Of a stretch of 64,000 nt of DNA, positions 1 to 12,800 are shown piece by piece. This stretch comes from Pempheris klunzingeri. Its lineage: Eukaryota; Chordata; Actinopteri; Acropomatiformes; Pempheridae. Each line of letters begins with the position of its first letter. Position 1 is the stretch's first letter. The stretch lies in contig NC_092019.1 of the NCBI RefSeq assembly GCF_042242105.1, positions 14,262,328 through 14,326,327 on the forward strand. Direction: 5' to 3'. Position numbers and translations under genes: made by a program. The notes under the pieces were generated by a model. It did no database searches. It was not told the DNA's origin and saw only the letters and a list, made by a program, of their open reading frames with translations.

Positions 1-1736
1 AGACATAGCTCGATAAATAGTTTGACCATCACTGTGGTGGTTGGCCTGTTGAAAGTGGGCTGGGCCCAGTGGTTGACAGCCGTCACAAACTCAAACTTAC
101 TGCACAAAATCTCATTACAGTATTTTTTCATTACCAAATGATCTGCATCTCTAGAAAGAGATCCTTGATTTCCACAGACAAGATGAATATTCACTGTCTA
201 CTTACCAGTGATGTGTTCTTACATGTTGTGCAGACCCCCATCTTTCAGTGGTTGTATCACTCCTTCTCCTCTACTGAAAACAGGCGGAGAAAAAATAAGT
301 TAGATTTTTATAAATATCACAAATATCACAAACAAGCTGTAGCTGTTTACTTTCTGTGGCCTGAAGATGGAAATAAAATTATTCCATTCATAAATTAATC
401 CATAAGAAATGGGCCATGTTTTATGAGTGAGAGCACCTAATATATCAAAATGGCAACAACAACACTTTTGGTGAAGTTTGAGGTCATTATAGGAGACCCC
501 TAAATTGATGCACACGCAGAAAAAACATGACTCCTATTTATCTGCTGACCAACACTGCCACACTGTGGTCAAACAATGCTCTTCAGCCACTAGTTGATCC
601 ACTGTGTATCACTAACATTCATCACTAAAAATAATACTGATAACTGATATTAATTCAGAAAGGATATAAGTGGACATCCAGACTTATAGTTAAATGAAAA
701 CACACCTCACCAGGACATAAAATGAACCATGAAAGGCAAAAGAAGAAATAAAATAAGACTCAGCAGACAGTTTGTAGTGATGTTTCCAATTAGATACTGA
801 TCGTCCTGCTCTCTCCTTCATCCTGACATCTGTACACAAACTGACCAGATTGATGACATTTACAGAAACAACTTCCACTCAAAGTTTTTTTTAAATAAAA
901 TTTCAAAACAACTATTTTAGAGTTTCATAAGTTTTGTCAATGGAAAATTGTGCATTTGCTGAAATTTAAAGGAATAATCTATTTCATCATTAACATGAAT
1001 CATAATGTAATTATATAAATTACATAGTTTCTGTCCATTCATTAGTCTAATAAATTGGAAGAGAATTATGCCCTGAAAGACGATATAATCACTTAACTTG
1101 TATAAAATAGGTTAACATGTTAAGTGATTTAAACAATATTAAACTTTTAATCATCATATTCTATAAACTGTGTCAATAAAGCAGTTAAACAGGCGTCTAC
1201 AGGGCATTTAGAGTATTATACTACAGTAGTGGTGATATTTAAAAAGTTAAAAAGTGATGAAAAGGTTAATTGATTTGTTGATGAATGTTCTATTTTAATG
1301 ATCGAATTCATTAAATCAACTTGAAAATGAATGTGATGATTAAATAATTATAATCAACATAAGGTAAAGATATTTGTTTGTTTTTTGCTTTTATGGCAAG
1401 ATGCATATCAATCTAGATCTACGATCTGTCTAAATATATTCACTTTCTTTAAAAACAGTTTAGCTTTTGGAATGAAGGCCAACTCGCCTTACTTCCTGTC
1501 TCTCTCTCTTTCTCTCTCTCTCTGTCTCTCTCTCTCTCACTCACTCCCTCTCTCTCTCCCTCCCTCTCTCTATCTCCCTCTCTCTCCAGATGGTTTGACG
1601 CAGCTCTGAGAAGTCACCGCACCGCCCCTGCCGCACCGCCCCTGCCGCACCAGCTGTTCCCACCGCTGTCCGCCTGCTGTTTCCCCGCCGCTCTCCGCCG
1701 CCACCGCCTGCCCTCATTTCCAATGCAGCAGCGACC
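1..1736. other. Upstream flank and 5'UTR of JAZF1
   Basis: AT-rich DNA with no coding region I can support up to about 1480. From about 1497 to 1590 there is a polypyrimidine CT-repeat, followed by a GC-rich block (1610-1736) with a tandem repeat of about 14 bp (CGCACCGCCCCTGC type, 1617-1650). The GC-rich block runs directly into the JAZF1 start codon and is probably the 5'UTR or core promoter. No TATA box is evident, as expected for a CpG-type promoter. The transcription start cannot be fixed from sequence. Confidence 0.5.
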
Positions 1737-4700
1737 ATGACAGGCATCGCCGCTGCCTCTTTCTTTTCCAACGCTTGCAGGTTTGGGGGCTGCGGACTTC
1801 ACTTCGACTCTCTGGCCGAGCTCATCGTGCACATCGAGGACAACCACATCGGTAAGAGCCGTTAGGCAACGAGCGCCGCAGCTAGCAGTGGCCGAGGTTT
1901 GCAGCTAGCAGGAGTGGCTAAGTTAGCGAGCTAGCGACTTACTTCCTGCGTCCTGACAACCCTGTTGCTAGGTGTGGTGGGCTGTCGGTGTCTGAGTGTA
2001 GGTGTTACTGCTCCCGCTGTCCACCTGCAGGCCCGTACCAACGCTGTGTCACGGATTAGGCGGCTGCAGACGCGGTCACAGCCTCTTTACCGGCCGTCGG
2101 CTCGCTCCTGCAACATTATTGCAGCGCGAGGCCCGCGCGCAGAGCTGCCTCGGAGGCGCCGTGAGTGAAGTTGCAGCCTGCAGGAGCCAGTGATGATACA
2201 CTGATGCATGATCAGCCTCTGTGACTACAGAGTTTAGATACAATGCTCACCTGAAGGAAGGATGTCTCTGTGCATCACTTCAACAGCCCTCTAGTAATGA
2301 TGCACTGTGTTGTGGGCTATTTCACCGTATGTTTGCATATAAGTACTAGATTTCTTGGTTCTGATGGGGTAGTTTTTAGAGATGCACAAAGTACCCAACT
2401 GTATCTACCAACACTATATCTGCCTTTATCACATTTTCATTATCATTAAGTCACTACCAGCTTCAGTATATCATAAGTGTAAAAAGTTTTTATGATAGTT
2501 ATTATGATAATTAATGATAAAACATGGACTTCCATGCAACACACATTTTAAACTGGCTGCTTAAGAAAAGTTAGACATGCAGTGGAATATCCTTATTATA
2601 TATATATATGAATAAATATCCACATATTATCACACACACACACACACACACACACAACAGGCACTCTTTAGTAAGGCAGGTGAAAATACTAATGCTAATA
2701 ATAAAGGAGCAGATAAACCATCCTCTATAAGCACAGACCCCCGCTGAAAAAGAAAACTAAGGCACTCCAACTTCAGATGAAAAACAGATATTGTGAGTTT
2801 ATTCGTCGAGCATGGACAATCACACAGACCAGGCAAGACTTCCTGGATTCTGCTCTTTACATATCCACGTATTTCATATCATTTTAACCATATTCTGTGT
2901 CTATCAGCCTATGTAGGTGGAAAAATATCAGATACTGCATAATATAATGACTCAGTGACACTAGTGTTAAAGGCCAAGCATTGCTGTACTCAAATCGCTC
3001 TTGAGAAGGCAAGTCATGTCATCATAATGCAACCTCCTGAAAACAACATTTTATAATCAGTTATTCATTATTGTGAAAAGCAGTTGTCATCATGTGATTT
3101 TAAAGGATACAGGTCCCTCCAAGCATCTGAAAAAGTAAAAAGTACTCTAAGCAGTCCCTTAGAGACTGTGTTGCTCAGCATGGTGATTTATAGATCTGGA
3201 CTTCATGACCACATCTATTTACATTTAGCTGTAGGTAATTCATATCCAGTCCCACATGAGTGCTGGTCTACAGTTCACCTGCACCAGATCATAGCATGAT
3301 TTACTCTGCACACACTAATCAGCAGCTCACCACAACCAACAGCGCCACCTTTAGGTCATATGGGGCAAGACAATAACACGAACTCCCTATAAGGATGCTG
3401 TTATGGATCAAGCTAGGAAAACATTTATTTACCACAGCTACTGTATCATCATTGTTTCTGACTTCTTTTTACATCACAGTCTTGTTTTTTAGTTAAGTAA
3501 TGTAATATTTATTGTACAGAAAAAAATCACTCAAGTTATATTCAATTTAGCTGTGAAGCAATTTATATTGGTCAAAGACACCTCGGTGTACAAGTGAAAA
3601 GTTATGTTTTTATTTACTCTAGTAATGTAAAAATAAAAACATTGTACTGAGTGAATTTCTGTCCAGAATCGATTGACTTTATTATTAAATACATAATAAA
3701 AATCAAAGCATGTCTGTTTTGGCCCTCCACACTACATTATATTGCCATTTCTTTTTTCATAGAAGTGCATAAAATTGTGTCCAGTCAGGAATCTAGAGTT
3801 ATTAAGTTTTATCTTAGATGCATTTTAGTGATACAATATATTACTAAGAATGTAACGTTTTTGCCAAGTGCTAAAGCATTTTTGTCTTTTCTGTCATCTA
3901 GAACGTGAATTCCCCTCCTCACAGTTTTACAATCTTTTAGTTCTTGCATCTGTTTCTCAATCTAATATTTCAGACACTTATTATTGAAGCTGACAAGGCC
4001 CAGCTGTCTCTGTTGTTCTTGTTTGTTGCTTGACTGGCTTTAATATCCTCTGCTCTCTGATTGTGTGCTGTGCATGTGTCCGAGGTGTTAGCCTTAGAAA
4101 AAAATGCTTCCAAATGACTTATTGGGGAATAATGAGGCAATTAGTTGGCTCAGAATGGAAAAACTTTGCTGCCCCCCTCCTTTGTCCGCTGGCCTGTGCC
4201 CACTCTGAGAAGTGCGAAATCTTGCGCGTTGTGCCAAGTGCCTGTGAAGCATAATTACAGAGAGAGTGCTTGATTTGGCCTGTCTTCCTCCTCATCTGGT
4301 GGCCTGCTGCTTAAAGCACATTCTCCTTTATAATTAGGCGCCTGGAAAACAAGCACACATTCTTGTTCCCAATTTTCCAGCCGGCCTGCTGGTCAGGTCT
4401 GTGACCGAGGGGTGGCGCTGCTCTGCTGCTGGTTGAGGGAGCTTTCTTGAGATGCCTGATCTGCACAGTAAAAACGTATGGTGGATATTACAGGCCAGAA
4501 CTTACTTCCTCAACTCATTTAACGACATAGTGTATTGAGTCATACAGTAACCAGCTCAAAGGACCAGTAAATGAAATGTACTTTTATAAAGGAGAAGTGT
4601 CAATCAAAGGAATACTCTGTATGCTTGAATAAATCAGAATCCTTCCTGAGTAGTTCTGCACACTCACTGTATTTGACAGAGATTATTTCTGTAACTTTTG

Positions 4701-6743
4701 TTTAAGAGGCTTTTTTTAATGTAAGAAATATAGTTAGTTAGTATAGTAGATGATATACAGATTAAATGCTCTATTAAGGTACACATGAACACTTGCAGCA
4801 ATGTGGAAAGGCTTAGACAAAAAAACTTTAATTTGAATGTCATAAAAGAATATATATATATATTATATAAAATTTAAATACCGAATTATTTCTCATCCAC
4901 ATCAATTATGACAAAACCACTCATAAAACTCAACATGGTTCTTGCTATTGTTTGTCCACCATCGTGACGGCAGATGCACGCTCATAATATGAACACTGGG
5001 TGGTCCACTTAGACCTTTGTGAGCAAACTCAGCTCACTTTAAGAGAGCAGATGCTAATGAGCCCTAGAAAACACCAGCAAGACCAGAGAAAAGTTTTAAC
5101 GCTGAGCTTAAGTCATGTTAAGCTTGAAAGCTCTCCTCAGTGGTCTGGCATTCTTGTGCGACATGAAAAAACTGCACGCTTTAAGCCACTGAAATGTTTA
5201 CTTTGTCACTGAGCGACCAGGCCACTGGAGACCAGAGGCAAATAAGGACCATGTTATTTAGACCTGTGAGTGAATGTACTGCAGGAGCCTGGCACACTGA
5301 TGGCCTCAAGTGTCCAGGCTTGGTAACAATGCGTCTGTTTGTTGCCAATTCTCACTGGAAGCTCATTTAGTAGATTTTGGTATGCACCCCCCCAAATCTG
5401 CGCGGAAGTAATAAATTTGGGAAGCAGTAACTAGTTCCCTGATCTGTGCACCTGGTGGGCCTAATTACATTTCCCCATCCCCCGACACCACTGCTCCTGT
5501 TCCTGTGCGCTGGCTGCAGCATGAGGGGCTCCTGTACTTGATAAAACGTTCCTCACAGGAGATAATGCACTGCCTGTGTTGACATTACACAACACGGGCG
5601 TGTGGCTTGAAGAGAAAAAGTGATATTTTTAATGAAATTTGTTGATTTTCTTTTATTTTGTTCAGTGCTTCAGGAGATAATGTGAAGCATGAGATATCGT
5701 CCCATGTCAAAAGCTGCAGATATGAGGGTTCCTCCTTTGCTACGCTTACATAAATTTAACTGCAAAAGCTAAATTGAACCTAAAATGTTGCATTTATTGG
5801 TTACTGTTTATGTTTTCTTTTGCAGATGACATTAACTCCTCGTTTAAGAGCCTAATGACCTTTGTAAGTGTGGTTGTGAGAGCTGTCAACTCTCTCTGTC
5901 AACTTAGCTACTATGAATTTAAACAAAAGTGTTTGGATCATTTGGTTTTACCAGTTTTCTAACATAAACACAGTCAAATTCATAGAGGTCAAGGTGATTA
6001 ATTGGATATCAGTCTTAAAATTACTGGCATTTGTGTTGCATTTGTGTGCAACAATTTGTCAATTAATCAATTATTTGATTGACAGAAAATTAATCTGCAA
6101 ATATCTTGACTATGGATTACATGGCAGTAATTTTCAAGTTAAAATGCCAAACATTCACTAATTCCAGCACTTCAATTGTAATCAATTTGCTGCTTCATAT
6201 CATTGTAAACTGAATATCTTTGAGCTTTGGACTGCTGGTCAGACAAAACAAGTCATCTTGGGATCTGAGAAACAAAAACTTTGTACATTTTGTACATTAA
6301 AAAGTTAGATTAAACATTAAATAGTTGCAACCTGAACAACAAAAATCCAGGTACCATAAGGGCCTATATGTACTTTCCAGTGAATGTGTGTCTGTAGCTT
6401 CTATGACTTAGTGCATGTGTATATGTTTAAATTACTGTCCGTGCGAAACGTATTTATAATAGATCATTTTAACCTCCCTATGTTTTTGTCAGTAACCCGC
6501 AAAGACAGCGTACACATGGAGCTTGACTCCATTTCATTTCCTCCTCAGAGGTCACATCATAATGAATTACCTGTGCCACCACTCCTGGTAATGTCCCCCG
6601 CTGCTCAGAGCCGCCATAAACATGTCACCATAATGCTCACCACTCCGCTCTACCCCACAGTGCATTTGGCCATGAGGGTGGATGGGAGAGCCAGACACTG
6701 GAAATGAGGGAGCTATGCGTCTGGTGTGTGCGTGTGTGCGTCT

Positions 6744-6803
<60 letters not shown>

Positions 6804-9800
6804 TGAGAGGGTCGTGAAGGGCGTTATGTGAGGGCAGCAGGCGTCACTTCCCCAGTTGCCTTAGGAAGGTTTGTTGTGTGATCGTCCCTCGGTTTCCTGT
6901 TGCGGGCCGTCACAGGGGCCCTAATGAGAACATGTTATTGCATCATGTTTTCTGCACTCATACATTACAGCCACTGACTGATCAGTGTACACTCCCATAC
7001 ACATACTTTACACATACACACTCACTAATGCAAAACTGGATGGAAACAAGATGAATTTCTCAGGCTCTGCACAGCTTCACTAAATGTTTTTTTTTTTCTA
7101 CTTTTTTAACCCAACATTTATTTTGAAAAAATCCGATCTGCAGCAAATCAGCAGCTTTTGTTACATTTTATCCAGATTTTTCTCTTTGCTTTGCCTAGAG
7201 AGAACTCTGTTTGCACTGCAGTGTTTTTAGAAAAATGGAAAGCTTGCATGGAACATATTTGATTCCAGAGTTCAACTTTAAAATTTTCCCATTAAAATAA
7301 AAGAATATAGAGCCTTATTATACATTAAATGTTTGAAACTAGATCTGCTTGTGTACCTTTCTCGTCTTTATCCCACACCTGAGTTGTCACCTTGTACATA
7401 AACACTCACTTGGGCTTATAGGAACTGATTGTTTGCCTCTGGAACTAGTAATGGTGAATAAATACCCTTTTTTGTTTCCCATAAATACTTCGAGTAGTCG
7501 GCCACCGAGGTGGACCACCTGAGTAGTTTGATTAGAGGGGTTCCCATCTCTACTTGAGGCGCCTTCGTCCTGGTCCTTGACTGCTGGTGGCCCCCAAAAG
7601 AATAGCAGAGGCTGCGGGGAGTTGGCCCCTGCAGACCCCCCTCTCCCCAGTCCCCACCTGAGGTGTGTGTGATTTACAGTGTGTGGGAACAGATTGATCC
7701 ACTGCTGTTTGAGCGGTCCATGAGCAGGCAGCCATTCCACTGCTTCAGGCTCATTAGGGAACTTAGGAAGGATTTCTTGTGCACTCACACACACACACAT
7801 ACCAACACACAGTGCTCAGAATAGTCTCTGCTCTGCCTCTGGCTTTTGGCAGGGGAATAGTGCCGTTATGAACATGTCTTTCCTACTCTGTATTTCCATG
7901 ACTTTGGCTGGAGAGTAGAGAAGGGTGTGCTGTCCTTCTCACTGGGGATAAGTCCACCGTTAATGAAACACTTGCTTACGGCTTAGGCCTGGGAGAGCCC
8001 TCCTGAGCCCTAGGCGCTGAGGTTTTAGCTGTTCTTAAGGCTTACCTGCCAGTATCATAAAATTCTGCCACTATTTCATCGTCAAGCAAGCGGCTTGGCC
8101 TTAACCACTGAGTGGTTGGTGTCCCGTGTCTATCATCACACTTGACTGCTTTTCAGTAAGAGTGACATTGGTTTGTTGACTTAGATTTCTGTCAGACCTC
8201 TAAAATGTGTGCTTTCTCGTGTATACTCAAATGTGGTTTGGGGTGAGTTTTACTGTTCAGCATCACCTCTCACCTTCCTCATGACAGAATTAAGCCAGAA
8301 GTTTAAATTGTTAAAATAGAGAGCGCCATCTGTGCTGTGTGCTGCCTTTTTAGATGGTGGTGTGTCCGTACTTTCAATTTATACATCTTACATCTTAAAA
8401 CAGTTTCAAGAGCTCATTTTGTGTGATAACCAGATGAGAAATTAACGATAGTGACTAAATTGTAAGTATTAGAACTACAAATAAGACAAGCTATAAAACA
8501 AACAAGCAAAAATCCAATCCAGTCCATTTAGTCATTTATGCCTTAATTGTGCCTGGGCTTTTAAATTCTCCGAAATTGCTGCCAGAGCTTGATTGGAATA
8601 AAACTTTTTTGGATACCTTATTTTAAATCATATAAATCTTTATACTAAATCCTTGTTTTTCCCATTTAACAATGCATACAAACTTGTTTCCTGTTTTTGT
8701 TCAGTAAGTTTCTGATTAAGTCAGCAAAACCAGGCATTTAATGCCAATTTTTGATACTTGGCAGTAGAGCTGCAATGATGAATCAATTAGCCGTCAACTA
8801 TTATATTAATCGCCAACTATTTCAGTAAGCGATTCATTGGTTTGAGTAATTTTGGACAAAACAAGACATTTGATGACATCCTCATGTGGTTTCAACATTT
8901 TTCAGCATTTTCTGACATTTTATAGACCAAACAACTAAATGAATAATTGAGAAAATAATCTACAGATTAATCTGCAATGAAAATAATCATTAGCTGAAGC
9001 CTGACGTGACAGTTATTGATAAGTGATAGCACAAGTGCATTTTGGCTGGTACTCATAAGGTGTTGACCCAGCTCTTGTCTTGTCTTATCCGTAGTCATCT
9101 AATGGTAAAACCCATATCAGAGAGCACCTCCTGAATCTAAACATCTTTTCTTTGGCACAACGTCTTTCTGTCCAGCAGAAACTTAATGGAAATCTGTTTT
9201 AGGTGTTTTGTTCCATACAAACAAACAAACAGGAGTAATAGGCCATGCAAATTTAGCTTGGGGAGGTAATTATTGCGTATGACTCAGGGTTTTATTACAG
9301 CCTGACAAAGGTGTTGCTTACCCCTTTAACTAGGAAAACTTTAATTACATTATTTCCACATGTTTTGTATCATTGCTATAGTTATTTTTAAATTATATCA
9401 ACTAGGACTGGGCCGTTTTTGTTTTCTTCTTCTTTTTTTGCTTACTAAGTATACAGATTCTATTGTAGTCATCGCGCCTTACAAAAGCACAATTTAATGT
9501 TACAAATAGCCTTAGGTGTAAGTGCTGTGTGTAAATGAGCTTGTGGATGGAAACAAGCGATAGTTTTAACCACATGGGGGTAGCAGTCTTTCACAGCTCT
9601 GTCAGAGGCAGACAGGGAGGCTCAGCTGGTAAGTGGCAGACACTGTGGTTTTATGGGGCATCTCTCTTCTCCCACATGGATGGCAGTGGGAAGAGTGTTT
9701 GAAGTCAGGCCTGCTTCACCTCAGGGTGTGGAGATTGGCTATTGTTGTACATTTAGCACCGCTGAGCAAGATGAATGTCTGGAACACAGCATGGGAAAAC

Positions 9801-12800
9801 GCAGTATGTGTCGAGTGTGGTCATGTATGAGCAATGTGGTGTCTGCAGAGCAGCTTTTCAAAATGTGCCAGGGAAGTTAAGAAGAGAAGGCTCTTGACAT
9901 GTTACATTTTCCTTGTATGTTTTAAATGAAAGTAAGTAGCAGAATATGGCTTATTTCTTTTTGCCAGCAGGACTAATTGTGCAATAAAGAGCAGAGAGGG
10001 TGATGAATTCAGCAGATAGAAAAAAGTGTATATATGTAGGTTTAAGTCGAGAAACCAGTCAACCACCAATCAGCTTGAAAACCATGGAGCTTCTCCACCA
10101 AACTAAACTGTGACTTTAGTCTAGACAGTGGTACATGACATCATGTTGAAACTAATTGTACTGCACATTGTGCAATATCCTGCATTTTGATTATTTTCAC
10201 TAAATAGTTTTTGTTAGCCTTTATTCGTTGAGCGAGCTGAGCATGCATGCCTCACATGCATGCACACACATTCATACCTGGGACTCACCCAGTTCAACCT
10301 GCTACTGTTCGCCACTGAGTGCACTGCTCAGGGGTACACAGATGTGAGCATTTTAAGGCAGCAGAGAGCAAAAGTTCAGTCACAAGAGCACATCTCTCAT
10401 CTTGTCAACATTTAAGATGCAGCCACAGTTTCATTTTGGTACTAATTCAATTTTTGCAGATGTACGATAACAGACGCCTAATGGGGATCCACCATAAAGA
10501 GTATAAACATGAAAAGTAGCCCCTGGTAGTAAAAGGTAAATAATGTATTAGTAGGTAGAGTGCAGTAGTAGAGATTACCAAATTACCGATGATATTTTGG
10601 TACTGTATCATATTTTGGTAATCTAATGCAAGATGTCCGACTAGAGTCTTGCTTGTGTGTACTTGCTGTAAATCCACCTGAAAAGTTGCACCATTTATGC
10701 TTCTATTGTGTAAAATGGACGACTTACTTTACCTCCTGAGCCACAGCCAAACCCAAACGTTTAAAATTTCCCACTTTGCCTGGGAAGTGCAAGGGAAAAA
10801 CACCATTGGACACCACGGGATTCATTAGCCACCAGTGGTGCTTCCAACTTGGCCAGGCACTTCACTGAAAACAATTGGGAGGGTCTGCGGGTGGGAAGCC
10901 AGTGAGGGATCCTTGTCATTGCACCAGTAACTCCTGTTTGGTCTGAATGCTTGTTGGAGAGGGGCTCGGTCTGGGAAGGATAAGGATAGGGATGGTGTAA
11001 GCGTCATTCCAGTGAAGCAAAGTCTAGCTGTCTAGACCAAATGTGGCCAGTTATACTAAAACAATATGTGCCTGATTCTTCTCTCTGCTGTCTGTCCGTC
11101 TCACATGCTCAGACACAGACCCCCGTCTTCTGGAGAAGCAGGAGCAGCAGCAGCCCACATATGTCGCCCTCAGCTACATCAACAGGTAAAGAAAAGTAAC
11201 CATAATCGTGAAAGAAAACTGCTGAGTAATTATAAATAAGTCTTCTTTACAAAATCTGGCATAATTATGATTATATAATTAATGATATGAATGTTGGGCC
11301 CCAAAAACATTTATCTGCAGAAGTCCTCTACATCCCCTATTATTACTACTGTGTCCAAAATGTTTGTTCCTACGAGGTTCCACCAGCAATTTCAAATGCC
11401 ATCTGGAGGTTAGCTTAGATGAATTGCTTTAGGATTTGGTAGTTGGTTGTCTTTTATTGCTCTAGGTTCATCCCAGTTGCCTTTGATTTGGTGCATGAAT
11501 AACGTTTTAGTGGCAGCAAGCCAGTGCACAAGAAGGTCTGCCGCTGTCTCCTGCCTTCACAGACACATCTTGATGTGGTTATCCAGTAATTTGTTAATTC
11601 CACTTTAGCTTTAACAATGTCTACGTTAACATTTCATTTTTATGATAAACATTTACCAAAGACTTTACTATCCATCATAAACCCTGCTTTTTTTTATGGG
11701 AATAGAGCCAATGATATTTTTTCCTAACATGTGTTCTACAGTAGCAAAACTTTAATAGCAGAACTTCCGTAACATCAGGAAGTCCCCCAGTAACTAATCG
11801 CACATCAAATGAGATGATCCTCTATTCATGAAAAAGATCGCACACCCTGACCTCGCTTAACCCCACAATGCCAGGTTCATGACAGACGCTGCACGGCGTG
11901 AACACGACACCCTGAAGAGGAAGGTGCAGCCCAAGTTGTCTCTGTCTCTGACGGGCAGTCTGTCTCGCAGCAGCGTTTCCACTCCACCTCGCCACACCAG
12001 TGGAAACCTCACCCCTCCGGTCACCCCGCCCATCACCCCTTCCTCTTCCTTTCGCAGCAGCACGCCTACAGGTACATAACCATCCTTCACACTCTGCCCT
12101 CTCCAGATAGATCTCCAGTACTTAGTGACTGCTGACAATCAAATACATGTTATCTATTTCAGAATCAGAATCAGAATTACTTTAATAATCCCTAGGGGGA
12201 AATTGCTTTTTGTTACACACAGCTCCAAAAGAATAAGAATAAACTTCAAACACGAAAGTAATAATAATGATAATAATAATACCACTACCACCAACAATAG
12301 CATATAACAACATGTACACTCAGAGTGAGGAGCTGTATTATATAATAACAATAATAATAATAATATAAATAATACCACTACTACTAACAATAATATATAA
12401 CAACATGTACACTCAGAGTGAGCATTTTCAAGTAGTAATGGCTTTAATGGCTATTAAAACTGAAATTGATGACTGATATGTTGTGCATCTCTGTTTGCTA
12501 TTCATGTTTCAGGGTCTGTTTCAAGTTTCAAGTCTGGCACCATATGAACTAATTATTCAGTTGGTAAATCCTTTTGGCATTAGTAGGAGAGCTTATGAGA
12601 CATATTTTACAATAAAGCTCACATTCAAGCTACAGAGAGCGAGGGGCAGCTGAAAAAGCCCATCTGTTTTGTTAACTCATCACAGTGTCTATTACATAAC
12701 AGGAAATTTTTTTTCTTTATAATGCCTTCCCATGTACTCATGCTTGTTTTCTAAGTATGCAGTCCTTAATGTTCTGTCTTGTTTTAGTTCTTGTGGTTTT

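Larger units (their letters stand above)
1852..11112. other. JAZF1 intron 1: repeats and candidate regulatory islands
   Basis: A 9.3 kb intron with no supported gene. It holds CA/TA microsatellites (about 2598-2656), a long GT repeat (6738-6801), two remnants of a TIR element (about 6040-6280 and 8765-9002) and three islands of more ordered, homeodomain-site-rich sequence (about 4170-4400, 5390-5530, 6525-6720) that look like conserved non-coding elements. Open frames inside it lack coding character. The rest is unremarkable AT-rich DNA. Confidence 0.6.

Noticed and set aside
7387-7800. 137-codon frame on the minus strand in JAZF1 intron 1
   Set aside because: No recognisable domain; it starts in a CA repeat and shows no coding signal.
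10230-10272. GCATGCATGC-type repeats in JAZF1 intron 1
   Set aside because: Simple alternating sequence with no regular array; not a CRISPR or satellite.
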